A stretch of DNA of 17,257 bases from Candidatus Helarchaeota archaeon (GTDB taxonomy: Archaea > Asgardarchaeota > Lokiarchaeia > Helarchaeales > JABXJV01): the NCBI GenBank assembly GCA_013375355.1, contig JABXJV010000490.1, positions 1 through 17,257 of the forward strand. The letters are read 5' to 3'. A program made the position numbers and the translations under genes. The notes under the pieces are model-generated. The model saw nothing but the letters and a program-made list of their open reading frames with translations. It was not told the DNA's origin and made no database searches. Of this stretch, positions 6,647-13,639 are shown piece after piece (the stretch's first letter is position 1; every line of letters starts with the position of its first letter).

Positions 6647-7840
6647 ATGTCTGACGAAAAAAGAATGACATATGGAGATTTGCCAGACACTCTGATAACA
6701 AAACCCTATTTTCCTCTATCCAGACACATATGGAGATTGTATCAAGAGCTTGGTTACGAGGATATGATAGAGGAAGCTCTCCCTAACCTCTCAACCGAAA
6801 TGCTCTATGATATTTTTAAAGCTCGATTAGATGAAAGTATTCTTACTGCAAAAGATGTATTAGATGGTACAATTAAAAACCCTGACAAACGATTAGCTTG
6901 GATGATCTTTCCTCCTGTTCTTCCTTTACGCTCGGATTTAACACAAGGAACAATGAAATTACTTTACGGTGATTCGCTTGATATGACTTTTTATGCATTA
7001 GCAGATCTTGACCAGGAACTAATATTTTTGTTAAATGGTCATATCGAAAATGGCGTACCTGTTGATTGGTGGGTTGTAGGACCCGAGGATGACCTTCTAG
7101 AACGGCGTCACTTAAAATACGGCTTTAAACTCAAAGATGCCTTTAAACATTCAAAAGATATGACTAAATGTGGTCTTGAAGTTATAGATATTCTAAGAGA
7201 TGTAAGAAATGAGCGAACTCCTCAATGGGCAACGGCTCCATATTCGGTCTGTACAGTGTGGGTGAGTGGAATTGCTGGTTTTCTCGTTGAACCTTCTATG
7301 TTTGAGTTAATCGGTATGATTTGGGATGGAGTTGCAACAAAACGAGCTTATGGCTTACCAGATCACTGGTTCGCCTATATTCCTTGGCCTTCGATGATTA
7401 AAATGCTTCTTTATATGAAACGCGAAGATTTTATCTTAAGAATGGCAGGATTATTAAGTTCAAATCGTTTATGTTTAAATCATATTGAACAAGAAATGCA
7501 AGATATAGGAAGAGAAGTTCTTGAAGGGACCGATTTTTGGGAAAAAGCATTTGTGGATACTTGGAAGACAGGATTTCCATGGCCAGTCCAATCATTGGGA
7601 GCAAAAGGTCCAAATTTAAAAAAGAAATCTACTTATGCAAAGGAAGAATTTGATTGGAAATATCCAAAGGGAAGGTGGATAAATCCAGACGATTTAAATA
7701 TGACCGTTGAGGAGATGACTAAAGGGATACTCTTTGATATCACACATAAGACGAAACCATGGAGTCTTGAGCCAAAAGATGAGATTGTTTCTATTGGATG
7801 GGGCAGAGAAATCGAGGTCTTCAAAGATATTCGTTTATAA
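6647..7840 (+). CDS. Family A protein, 397 residues (copy C), unrecognised
   Basis: ATG at 6647 has GAGGT about 7 bases upstream. Landmarks: YGDLPD (9-14), PLRSDLTQGT (93-102), YGDSLDM (107-113), NGHIENG then PVDWW (130-142), RRHLKYGFKLKD (153-164), VRNERTPQWA (186-195), WDGV (226-229), PWPSM (246-250), DITHKTKPW (364-372) and EIVSIGWG (379-386). It is very close to the next gene (7940) along the whole length and more distantly related to 589-1905, but the key blocks align in the same order. Compared with that gene it lacks the basic tail. The chain is probably soluble and rich in Trp and Tyr. It is downstream of the zinc-ribbon and membrane-protein genes with a 28-base gap. I know no described family with this motif set. 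Confidence 0.88.
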   Translation: MSDEKRMTYGDLPDTLITKPYFPLSRHIWRLYQELGYEDMIEEALPNLSTEMLYDIFKARLDESILTAKDVLDGTIKNPDKRLAWMIFPPVLPLRSDLTQGTMKLLYGDSLDMTFYALADLDQELIFLLNGHIENGVPVDWWVVGPEDDLLERRHLKYGFKLKDAFKHSKDMTKCGLEVIDILRDVRNERTPQWATAPYSVCTVWVSGIAGFLVEPSMFELIGMIWDGVATKRAYGLPDHWFAYIPWPSMIKMLLYMKREDFILRMAGLLSSNRLCLNHIEQEMQDIGREVLEGTDFWEKAFVDTWKTGFPWPVQSLGAKGPNLKKKSTYAKEEFDWKYPKGRWINPDDLNMTVEEMTKGILFDITHKTKPWSLEPKDEIVSIGWGREIEVFKDIRL

Positions 7841-7851
7841 AATAATTTACC

Positions 7852-7860
7852 TTTTTTTTT
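7852..7860 (+). terminator. Oligo-T terminator after copy C
   Basis: Nine consecutive T residues follow the stop at 7840 by 11 bases. The flank (AATTTAC then the T run) resembles the flank after the broken copy at 13601 more than the flank after copy D, which has no comparable T run. Confidence 0.55.
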
Positions 7861-7881
7861 CCATTTTTGTAATGATTGAAA

Positions 7882-7897
7882 TTTCAAATATTTGAAA
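7882..7897. promoter_or_regulatory. 16-bp perfect palindrome in the promoter region of copy D
   Basis: TTTCAAATATTTGAAA is perfectly symmetrical and lies 43 bases before the GTG start of the gene at 7940. The following AT-rich stretch (7897-7905) may be its TATA box. This and the preceding terminator suggest that copy D has its own promoter. The site may bind a dimeric regulator; its sequence differs from the palindrome at 1955. Confidence 0.4.
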
Positions 7898-7939
7898 AAT
7901 TTTATGCTCTAGAAAAATACCAATTCTGGAGGGATTTCA

Positions 7940-9130
7940 GTGTCTAATGGTAATTATAAATATGGGGATTTACCGGATGATATGATTACGAAACCATATA
8001 TCCCTCTTTCCCGTCATATATGGAATTTATATAAAGTTCTGGGATACCAAGAATTATTTGAGGTGATTTTACCTCGTGCATCAACAGAAATTTTATATGA
8101 TGTTTTTAGAACTAGATTAGATGAAAGTATTCTTACTGCAAGAGATGTATTAGATGGGGTTATCCAACACCCGGATAAAAGATTAGCGTGGATGATTTTT
8201 CCTCCCGTTCTCCCATTGCGTGCAGATTTAACACAAGGGACTATGAAATTGCTTTATGGGGATTCACTCGATATGACATTTTTCATTATCACAGATCTTG
8301 AACAAGAATTATTATTTCTATTAAATGGACACATGGAATCGGGAGTACCGGTTGATTGGTGGATAGTAGGTCCTGATGATGAAATTTTAGAGCGACGCCA
8401 TTTAAAATATGGGTTTAAATTAAAAGATGCATTTAAACATACGAAAGATATTACTAAATGCGCCTATCAAGTAACGGATGTTCTTCGCGATATCAGAAAT
8501 GAACGTACTCCGCAATGGGCGACGACCCCCTATTGTGTGTGTATGGTTTGGATGACAGGTGCAATAGGGTTTATAGTTGAATTGAGTATGTTCGAAATGA
8601 TCGGAATGATATGGGACGGAGTCGCAGCCAAGAGAACTTACGGTCTTCCTGACTATTGGTTCGCGTATATCCCGTGGCCATCTATGGTTCAAATGCTTTT
8701 ATATATGAGTCGGGGCGATTTTATCCTACGATTAGCAGGTCTCTTAAGTTCTAATCGTCTATGTTTAAACCACATTGAACAAGAAAATCTGGAAACTTTG
8801 AAAGAGTTATTGGATGGAACTGGGTTTTGGGAACATGCAATTATTAACGCATGGACCCGTGGTTTTCCATGGCCGTCTCACTCACTTAAAGCAAAGCCGC
8901 CTAATCTTAAAAAGAAAGCGATCTATAAAACAGAAAAGTTTGACTGGAAATATCCTGAAGGACGATGGATAACACCTGACGATTTGGAAATGTCTGTTGA
9001 GGAAATTTGTAGAGGCATTCTTTTGGATATAACACACAAAACAAAGCCTTGGAGTGTTAACCCAAAGGATGAAATCGTTTCAATAGGTTGGGGAAGGGAT
9101 ATAGAAGTCTTTAAAGATATTCAATTATAA
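7940..9130 (+). CDS. Family A protein, 396 residues (copy D), unrecognised
   Basis: GTG at 7940 follows a strong GGAGGG site (7928-7933). The protein is a near full-length match to copy C, sharing YGDLPDD, PLRADLTQGT, YGDSLDMTF, NGHMESG then PVDWW, RRHLKYGFKLKDAFKHTKD, IRNERTPQWAT, WDGV, PYWPSM-like PWPSM, DITHKTKPW and EIVSIGWG. Differences are spread over the whole length, so the copies are not recent but are both apparently intact. The gene ends 23 bases before the convergent TPR gene at 9154, with no clear oligo-T stop, so transcripts may overlap. Its 3' end is the closest relative of most of the remnant at 13497-13601. The function is not recognised. Confidence 0.88.
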   Translation: MSNGNYKYGDLPDDMITKPYIPLSRHIWNLYKVLGYQELFEVILPRASTEILYDVFRTRLDESILTARDVLDGVIQHPDKRLAWMIFPPVLPLRADLTQGTMKLLYGDSLDMTFFIITDLEQELLFLLNGHMESGVPVDWWIVGPDDEILERRHLKYGFKLKDAFKHTKDITKCAYQVTDVLRDIRNERTPQWATTPYCVCMVWMTGAIGFIVELSMFEMIGMIWDGVAAKRTYGLPDYWFAYIPWPSMVQMLLYMSRGDFILRLAGLLSSNRLCLNHIEQENLETLKELLDGTGFWEHAIINAWTRGFPWPSHSLKAKPPNLKKKAIYKTEKFDWKYPEGRWITPDDLEMSVEEICRGILLDITHKTKPWSVNPKDEIVSIGWGRDIEVFKDIQL

Positions 9131-9153
9131 AAACTGTATATCTGATGGTGTTA

Positions 9154-12100
9154 TTAAGTTTCGAATATTTTTTGAACAAATTTCCCGATTTTTGAAAAAA
9201 CACTCAAATTTCCTGAATAGGTTTCAAATTCTTCTTGATAAAAATCTTCTATATCTTGAATTAATTGTTTTAATTTATTACGTAAGGTCATTAAGTTCTC
9301 TTCTGTTATTAAAGCAACAGTAGTATATTTTCCATGCTCGAGGAGGATAAGCATTTCTTCTTGCTCAACTATTTTTACTTTAGTCTGGCTTTTAGTTACT
9401 TCTTGTATTAATGCTGAAATTCCTGTTAGCCCTCCGGCAACTAATTGAGGTTCAACATCTTTTTCTACTCTAAAAGAATGGTCATAAATAGAGACTCCAT
9501 TTGGCATGATAAAATAAATATGATGGATTCGTTTTGACCAATTTAACTCAGATTCAGTTTGTAGATCAGTTTTTTGCATCTCGTCAATATTTACTGAAGA
9601 GCTAATTTCTATGGGGCAAGAAGGGGCTGAAATACCGACAGCACTTTCAGAAATTGCTGGTTTTTCAATAACATTTAATGCAGAGGTAAGAATATTTTTT
9701 TCATCATTAATCATTTCTAGACAATTTACAACTTCATCTTTTTTTTGTTTATATCCCGCTTCATCAAAGATGTGTAAAGCATTATTGAGATATTTTGTTG
9801 CTATATTCAAATATTGGTTCTTTTTAGAGAAATCAATCTCATTATCCGAGAGAATTAAATGCCAAATTGCATCAAAGAAAGTTGAAGTGGCTAATGCCCA
9901 TTGGGCATCTTGTTCGAAACCACCCATTTGATAATTTTTTGAAGCTTCTCTTAAAAACATTTTAATTTTTTTATAATAATTAATTTTTTCTTCTAAATCA
10001 GATGATTTATCAAATAAACCTCCAAATTCCAAGGCAGAACAATAAAGAGAATTTCCTAATGATAATTTTTTCATTCTACTTTCTGCAAAATTATTACAAG
10101 CTTTTTCAAATAACTCCGCAGCTATTGCATAAATGGATGATTTTTGTTCATAATTCGCTTGCTCCATATTTTTCCAAGCTTTGCATAAATAATATATGGC
10201 TGTTAATTCTTGTTTTTCGCGTTTAATTTTAAATAATTGACATATATTTTCAAAAAGAGACCCCGCTTTATTATATAACCCAGCTGCAATTAAATGTTCT
10301 CCTTTTTTACTTTCCAATCTTGCAGTTTCAATCTGGTGACGGGCAGTACAATATTGCTCTCGAATTTTTGCGACCTTGATTAAATTTGAGATCCTTTCTA
10401 TATCTTCTAAGGATTTTTTTTTGGCAAGGTATGAATTAAGGATTTTATTTGCATCTTGAAAATTGCTTTTAGAAACTATATATGCGGCGGCTGCCTCTTG
10501 ATGTTGATTTTTTTTACTTAAATATTCTGCTTTTTCCAACATTGCCCATGCAAAATAAAATGGAGATTCAAATTTATATTCACGGAGATTTTTTAATATT
10601 TGACTTGCTTGTTCATAATTTATTTGTGCTTTATAATGGTCTTCTAGGGTATGATATGATTTAGCTCTTTCAATAATGTTCCAAGCTTGCAAATAATTCT
10701 TTAGTTTCTCAATTTTTTTACCTAATTTACTATATGTAAGGGTTAGAATTGCTTGATCAAATGAATCAATAGCATTCTTATAATTTTCCGCGGCTGAAAG
10801 AAAATTTCCCAATCGATCTTCAATTTGAGCAATATTTACATAAACTGTACCCATTAAATTAAAATATCCTTTATTTTTACAGTATTCAATTGCATCCATA
10901 TAAGCCAAATGAGCTTTATTTAAAATTTTATTATCGTCAGTTAATTTTCCTATTTGATAATATGTATTCCCAATTAAAAACAGATTTTCTATATGCCAAA
11001 AGCCTACTGCCATTTTTTTAGTTTTTAATAAAAGGTCCAATGCTTTGTAAACATAATTTAATTTTTCTGAAATCTCTGATGAATTTCTGGCTAACCTAAT
11101 TCCAGTTCTAGAAGCAATAACTAAGTATCCCGAATAATAATTAAAGGTATTTTCATATTTTGGATAATTATATTTCGATATTTCGTTAAAAATTTCAAAT
11201 CCCGATTGTAAATATCTTGAGCTTTCTTTTTTATCTTTAATTAAGTTTCCTAATATTGAATTACCTGCGCTTAATTGGGTATTTTTAAATAAAATAAATA
11301 GTTTATAATTTGGATTATTCAGCATAAGAATTTTATTTTTGGCTAATTCAACTAAATCTAGAAACATTTTAGTAATATCAATGCGTTGACTATCTGGAAT
11401 AGCAGGATTATCCGCACTAACCCCTAAAACACCCAATGCATATAATGATAATTGTGCAGCTATTATTTTAGGAAATATTAAAGGTGCTAAATCAATACTT
11501 TGACTTAAATCATCTAAAATATATTTAAAACCTCTGCTAAGAAAACCCAAATATGCTAAAAAAATTGAAATTATAAATCTAACGAAGTGAAATATTGCTA
11601 TTAGTGCATTAGAATTAATCTGTGGTAGTAGTATTTCCCCTTTCTTGAGAGATTTTTCGGCTCTTTTAAAATATTTTTTTTGTTCAAATTGATTATTCAC
11701 ATAAAATATGGCATAGGTAATACTGAAATACGAGTAAAATAAATAAGCATTAAATTTATTGAGTATTTTTGTTGAGTTTTCAAAAGAATCGATAAGTTCT
11801 TTACATCTATTCAAATTATCGATGTGATATTGTTTAATATTCAAATCTTCAATTGGTAAATAAGATCCAATCCAACCAGCAAATTCCGTAATAGTGCATA
11901 GGAAATAATAAATATAGATTTCAGGAAAATCTTGCAGATTATTTATCTCTTCCCATACATTTGTTATTATTTTTACATTTTCTGAAGCCAATTCTGTGAA
12001 ATTTACATCTTCTTCAATACGGATGAGTTTTTCACCAATTAGTGAACCTAGTGCTCTAATTTCAAAAATTGCTACTTTTAATGAATCTATTAAATTTCCA

Positions 12101-12534
12101 TTTTTGAAATAAATTAATTTTGCTTGATTGAAATAATTTTTTGCAGATTCTAATAGGATATCCTTTTTTCCTTCTTCAATTTCGATTCTATATTTTATAA
12201 ATTCAATAAAACCCATAGACGCGTTTATTTTTTCTTCTTTTTTTAGTTCTTTAAATATCTTACACGCCTTTTGAAAACTTAAAATAGCTAATTGAAATTT
12301 TTTTAAGGCTTCATCTTGTGTTTTTTCGAAATCTGCGACTAAATGATTAATCTCTCCTAATTTATAGTAAACCTCGGCTTCAATTTCCTTTAATTTTTCA
12401 TCTAAACTAATTTTTTCTACTTGTTTTAGAATTTCAATTTCTTTATCCCAATTATATTTACGTTTCTCCTCTTCTGCTTGCTGGAGTAATTCCCTAATTT
12501 TTTTTGACGTTTCGTTTTGGGATGAATCTGACAT
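9154..12534 (-). CDS. Giant TPR-like solenoid protein with C-terminal longin/roadblock-like domain (TPR1)
   Basis: The 1126-residue protein is almost entirely helical. TPR-like helix pairs are recognisable at about 15-115, 505-600 (GYFNLMGTVYVNIAQ then GNFLSAAENYKNAIDSFDQA) and 635-800 (YEQASQILKNL, HQEAAAAYIVSKSNF, HLIAAGLYNKAGSLFENI). A linker (about 955-995) with SAPSCPIEISSSVNI joins the solenoid to a terminal domain (about 998-1126): strands around IHHIYFIMPNGVSIYDHSF, helix GGLTGISALIQEVTKS, then VKIVEQEEMLILLEHG and VALITEEN, then a long helix. This alternation fits the small longin/roadblock/profilin-like folds that Asgard archaea use with Ras-like GTPases; that is inference. GAGGAT lies 9 bases before ATG. 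It probably acts as a cytosolic scaffold or GTPase partner. Copy TPR2 has the same length. Confidence 0.87.
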   Translation of the reverse strand: MSDSSQNETSKKIRELLQQAEEEKRKYNWDKEIEILKQVEKISLDEKLKEIEAEVYYKLGEINHLVADFEKTQDEALKKFQLAILSFQKACKIFKELKKEEKINASMGFIEFIKYRIEIEEGKKDILLESAKNYFNQAKLIYFKNGNLIDSLKVAIFEIRALGSLIGEKLIRIEEDVNFTELASENVKIITNVWEEINNLQDFPEIYIYYFLCTITEFAGWIGSYLPIEDLNIKQYHIDNLNRCKELIDSFENSTKILNKFNAYLFYSYFSITYAIFYVNNQFEQKKYFKRAEKSLKKGEILLPQINSNALIAIFHFVRFIISIFLAYLGFLSRGFKYILDDLSQSIDLAPLIFPKIIAAQLSLYALGVLGVSADNPAIPDSQRIDITKMFLDLVELAKNKILMLNNPNYKLFILFKNTQLSAGNSILGNLIKDKKESSRYLQSGFEIFNEISKYNYPKYENTFNYYSGYLVIASRTGIRLARNSSEISEKLNYVYKALDLLLKTKKMAVGFWHIENLFLIGNTYYQIGKLTDDNKILNKAHLAYMDAIEYCKNKGYFNLMGTVYVNIAQIEDRLGNFLSAAENYKNAIDSFDQAILTLTYSKLGKKIEKLKNYLQAWNIIERAKSYHTLEDHYKAQINYEQASQILKNLREYKFESPFYFAWAMLEKAEYLSKKNQHQEAAAAYIVSKSNFQDANKILNSYLAKKKSLEDIERISNLIKVAKIREQYCTARHQIETARLESKKGEHLIAAGLYNKAGSLFENICQLFKIKREKQELTAIYYLCKAWKNMEQANYEQKSSIYAIAAELFEKACNNFAESRMKKLSLGNSLYCSALEFGGLFDKSSDLEEKINYYKKIKMFLREASKNYQMGGFEQDAQWALATSTFFDAIWHLILSDNEIDFSKKNQYLNIATKYLNNALHIFDEAGYKQKKDEVVNCLEMINDEKNILTSALNVIEKPAISESAVGISAPSCPIEISSSVNIDEMQKTDLQTESELNWSKRIHHIYFIMPNGVSIYDHSFRVEKDVEPQLVAGGLTGISALIQEVTKSQTKVKIVEQEEMLILLEHGKYTTVALITEENLMTLRNKLKQLIQDIEDFYQEEFETYSGNLSVFSKIGKFVQKIFET

Positions 12535-12617
12535 TTAGTAATTATCCTCTGATCTGTTACTTCATTTTCTTTAGAATCAATTGATAAATCTTCTCATTCA
12601 TTTTTAGAAGAATATAA

Positions 12618-13025
12618 TTAAAAATCGTAAGTGAATATTTTTAAATTCCGTATTTTAGGAAAATTTTTTTCAGTAGTATGAAGCGTGGCTTTTTCTTTTA
12701 ATGCAGTGGCAATAACAATCGAGTCATTATATGATAATTTTGTACGAAATTGGCATTTTAGAAGTCCTGCATCCAAAATTAATTCAGGAGTTAAATGCAT
12801 CAATTGGGGGCTAATTTTGTGTTTAAATGAACGAATGCTGCCAGCAGCATAATCTTTTCCACCAGCCACGCAAAGATGTTTAAAAACCTCCACTAATACT
12901 ACGTTCGGAACAGTTGCGAGTATTTTTCCAGCTTTGATTTTTCTCATCAAATCCAAGATGTCTTTTGGGGGGTCCTTTTGATAATAAAGAGAAATAACTC
13001 CTGCATCTAAACAAGCACGAGACAT
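12618..13025 (-). CDS. PIN-domain toxin, VapC type
   Basis: The 135-residue protein is a PIN-domain ribonuclease of usual VapC size. The acidic metal-binding residues visible are D7 (in CLDAG), E46 (NVVLVEV) and D101 (LSYNDSIVIATA). The fourth position, usually Asp in a TxD motif, appears as E119 in HTTEKNF, a conservative change. It should cut RNA unless held by its partner. The ATG (13025) directly follows the stop of the antitoxin gene, in the normal antitoxin-first order with translational coupling. The gene lies 83 bases upstream of TPR1 on the same strand, so read-through into TPR1 is possible; an AT-rich TTAATTATATTC overlapping its stop may instead be the TPR1 promoter. Confidence 0.88.
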   Translation of the reverse strand: MSRACLDAGVISLYYQKDPPKDILDLMRKIKAGKILATVPNVVLVEVFKHLCVAGGKDYAAGSIRSFKHKISPQLMHLTPELILDAGLLKCQFRTKLSYNDSIVIATALKEKATLHTTEKNFPKIRNLKIFTYDF

Positions 13026-13262
13026 TTATCTTTCGAGCTCCAGATCTTCCTTACGAGATTTCTTATAAATTTCACGAAATTCCTCAACAGTAAGTCCTTT
13101 TTTTCTTAGCGATTCTTCAGATTCAATGGGGATTATTTTTATTTCGCCATTTTCTTCTGTTACTATTATATAATCCCCGTCTTTGATTTTATGCTTTTTA
13201 CGAATACCTGCAGGTATTGAAATCATGCCTTTGTTGGTTACTTTTACGATTTTTTCAACCAT
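13026..13262 (-). CDS. AbrB/SpoVT-type antitoxin, VapB
   Basis: The 78-residue product starts with a swapped-hairpin AbrB DNA-binding domain (about 1-46): KVTNKGMISIPAGIRKKHKI followed by KDGDYIIVTEENGEIKIIPI is the classic pattern. A charged C-terminal tail (about 50-78, EEFREIYKKSRKEDLELE) would wrap the PIN toxin. I choose ATG at 13262 because AGTGA lies about 7 bases before it; a GTG at 13271 would add three residues without a good ribosome site. The protein should neutralise the toxin and repress its own operon. A symmetrical element lies upstream at 13287-13297. Confidence 0.88.
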   Translation of the reverse strand: MVEKIVKVTNKGMISIPAGIRKKHKIKDGDYIIVTEENGEIKIIPIESEESLRKKGLTVEEFREIYKKSRKEDLELER

Positions 13263-13286
13263 TTTTTTCACTAATTATTATCAATG

Positions 13287-13297
13287 ATACTAAGTAT
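13287..13297. promoter_or_regulatory. Candidate VapB operator
   Basis: ATACT-A-AGTAT is an inverted repeat with one central base, 25 bases upstream of the antitoxin start. Flanking GAT and ATC extend it imperfectly. AbrB-type antitoxins commonly bind such sites over their own promoter, so this is a reasonable autoregulation site, judged by position only. Confidence 0.4.
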
Positions 13298-13447
13298 TAT
13301 CTTTTTACTAATCAATCTGGAAATTACTTAATTTTTAACTTTTTCAAAATTCATTATTTGTCCCCATTGAATTATCCTAAAATAATTGATTTTTTTAAAA
13401 TATAAAAGAATAGTCATCTAATAAAGAAAGAAAATAGTTCTGACCTT

Positions 13448-13496
13448 TTTTAAAGATAAAGGTTTTGAAGTAAAATGCTTTGTTATATTAGCATTC
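13448..13496 (+). repeat. 49-bp direct repeat, left copy
   Basis: By hand alignment without gaps, 42 of 49 bases match 17124-17172 in the same orientation. The similarity stops exactly where the family A remnant begins (13497). The two copies are 3676 bases apart and enclose the remnant and TPR2. In the frame of the remnant both copies are open, but nearly all mismatches would change the amino acid, so this is probably not conserved coding sequence. Confidence 0.65.
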
Positions 13497-13601
13497 GATA
13501 TAACACATAAAACAAAGCCTTGGAGTGTTAACCCAAAGGATGAAATCGTTTCAATAGGTTGGGGACGAGAAATCGAAGTCTTCAAAGATATTAATTTATA
13601 A
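13497..13601 (+). pseudogene. Broken 3' end of a family A gene
   Basis: These 105 bases encode the last 34 residues of family A plus the stop: DITHKTKPW, then KDEIVSIGWG and EVFKDINL. The rest of the gene is missing, and the frame upstream is closed by a stop at 13422-13424 with no ATG or usable ribosome-binding site. The first 69 bases differ from the matching part of copy D (9026-9094) by one base. The last 36 bases differ from D at seven positions and from copy C at only four. The upstream junction carries GCATTC, also present just before the matching block in copy D, where TTTTG intervenes. It lies tail-to-tail with TPR2, as copy D does with TPR1. Confidence 0.88.
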
Positions 13602-13613
13602 ATTAATTTCAAC

Positions 13614-13622
13614 TTTTTTTTT
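13614..13622 (+). terminator. Oligo-T terminator retained after the family A remnant
   Basis: Nine T residues follow the remnant's stop by 12 bases, matching the spacing and flank after copy C (11 bases). The terminator thus travelled with the gene end and shows that the remnant carries true 3' flank. Confidence 0.5.
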
Positions 13623-13639
13623 ATAATTTGATAACTAAA

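Noticed and set aside
13425..13601. The remnant as a small intact gene including the 49-bp repeat
   Set aside because: The frame has no ATG or ribosome site, and differences between the two 49-bp copies are mostly non-synonymous in that frame.
13418..13612. Minus-strand 64-codon frame over the remnant
   Set aside because: It is antisense to sequence that clearly encodes a family A C-terminus; the same antisense frame appears over copy C.
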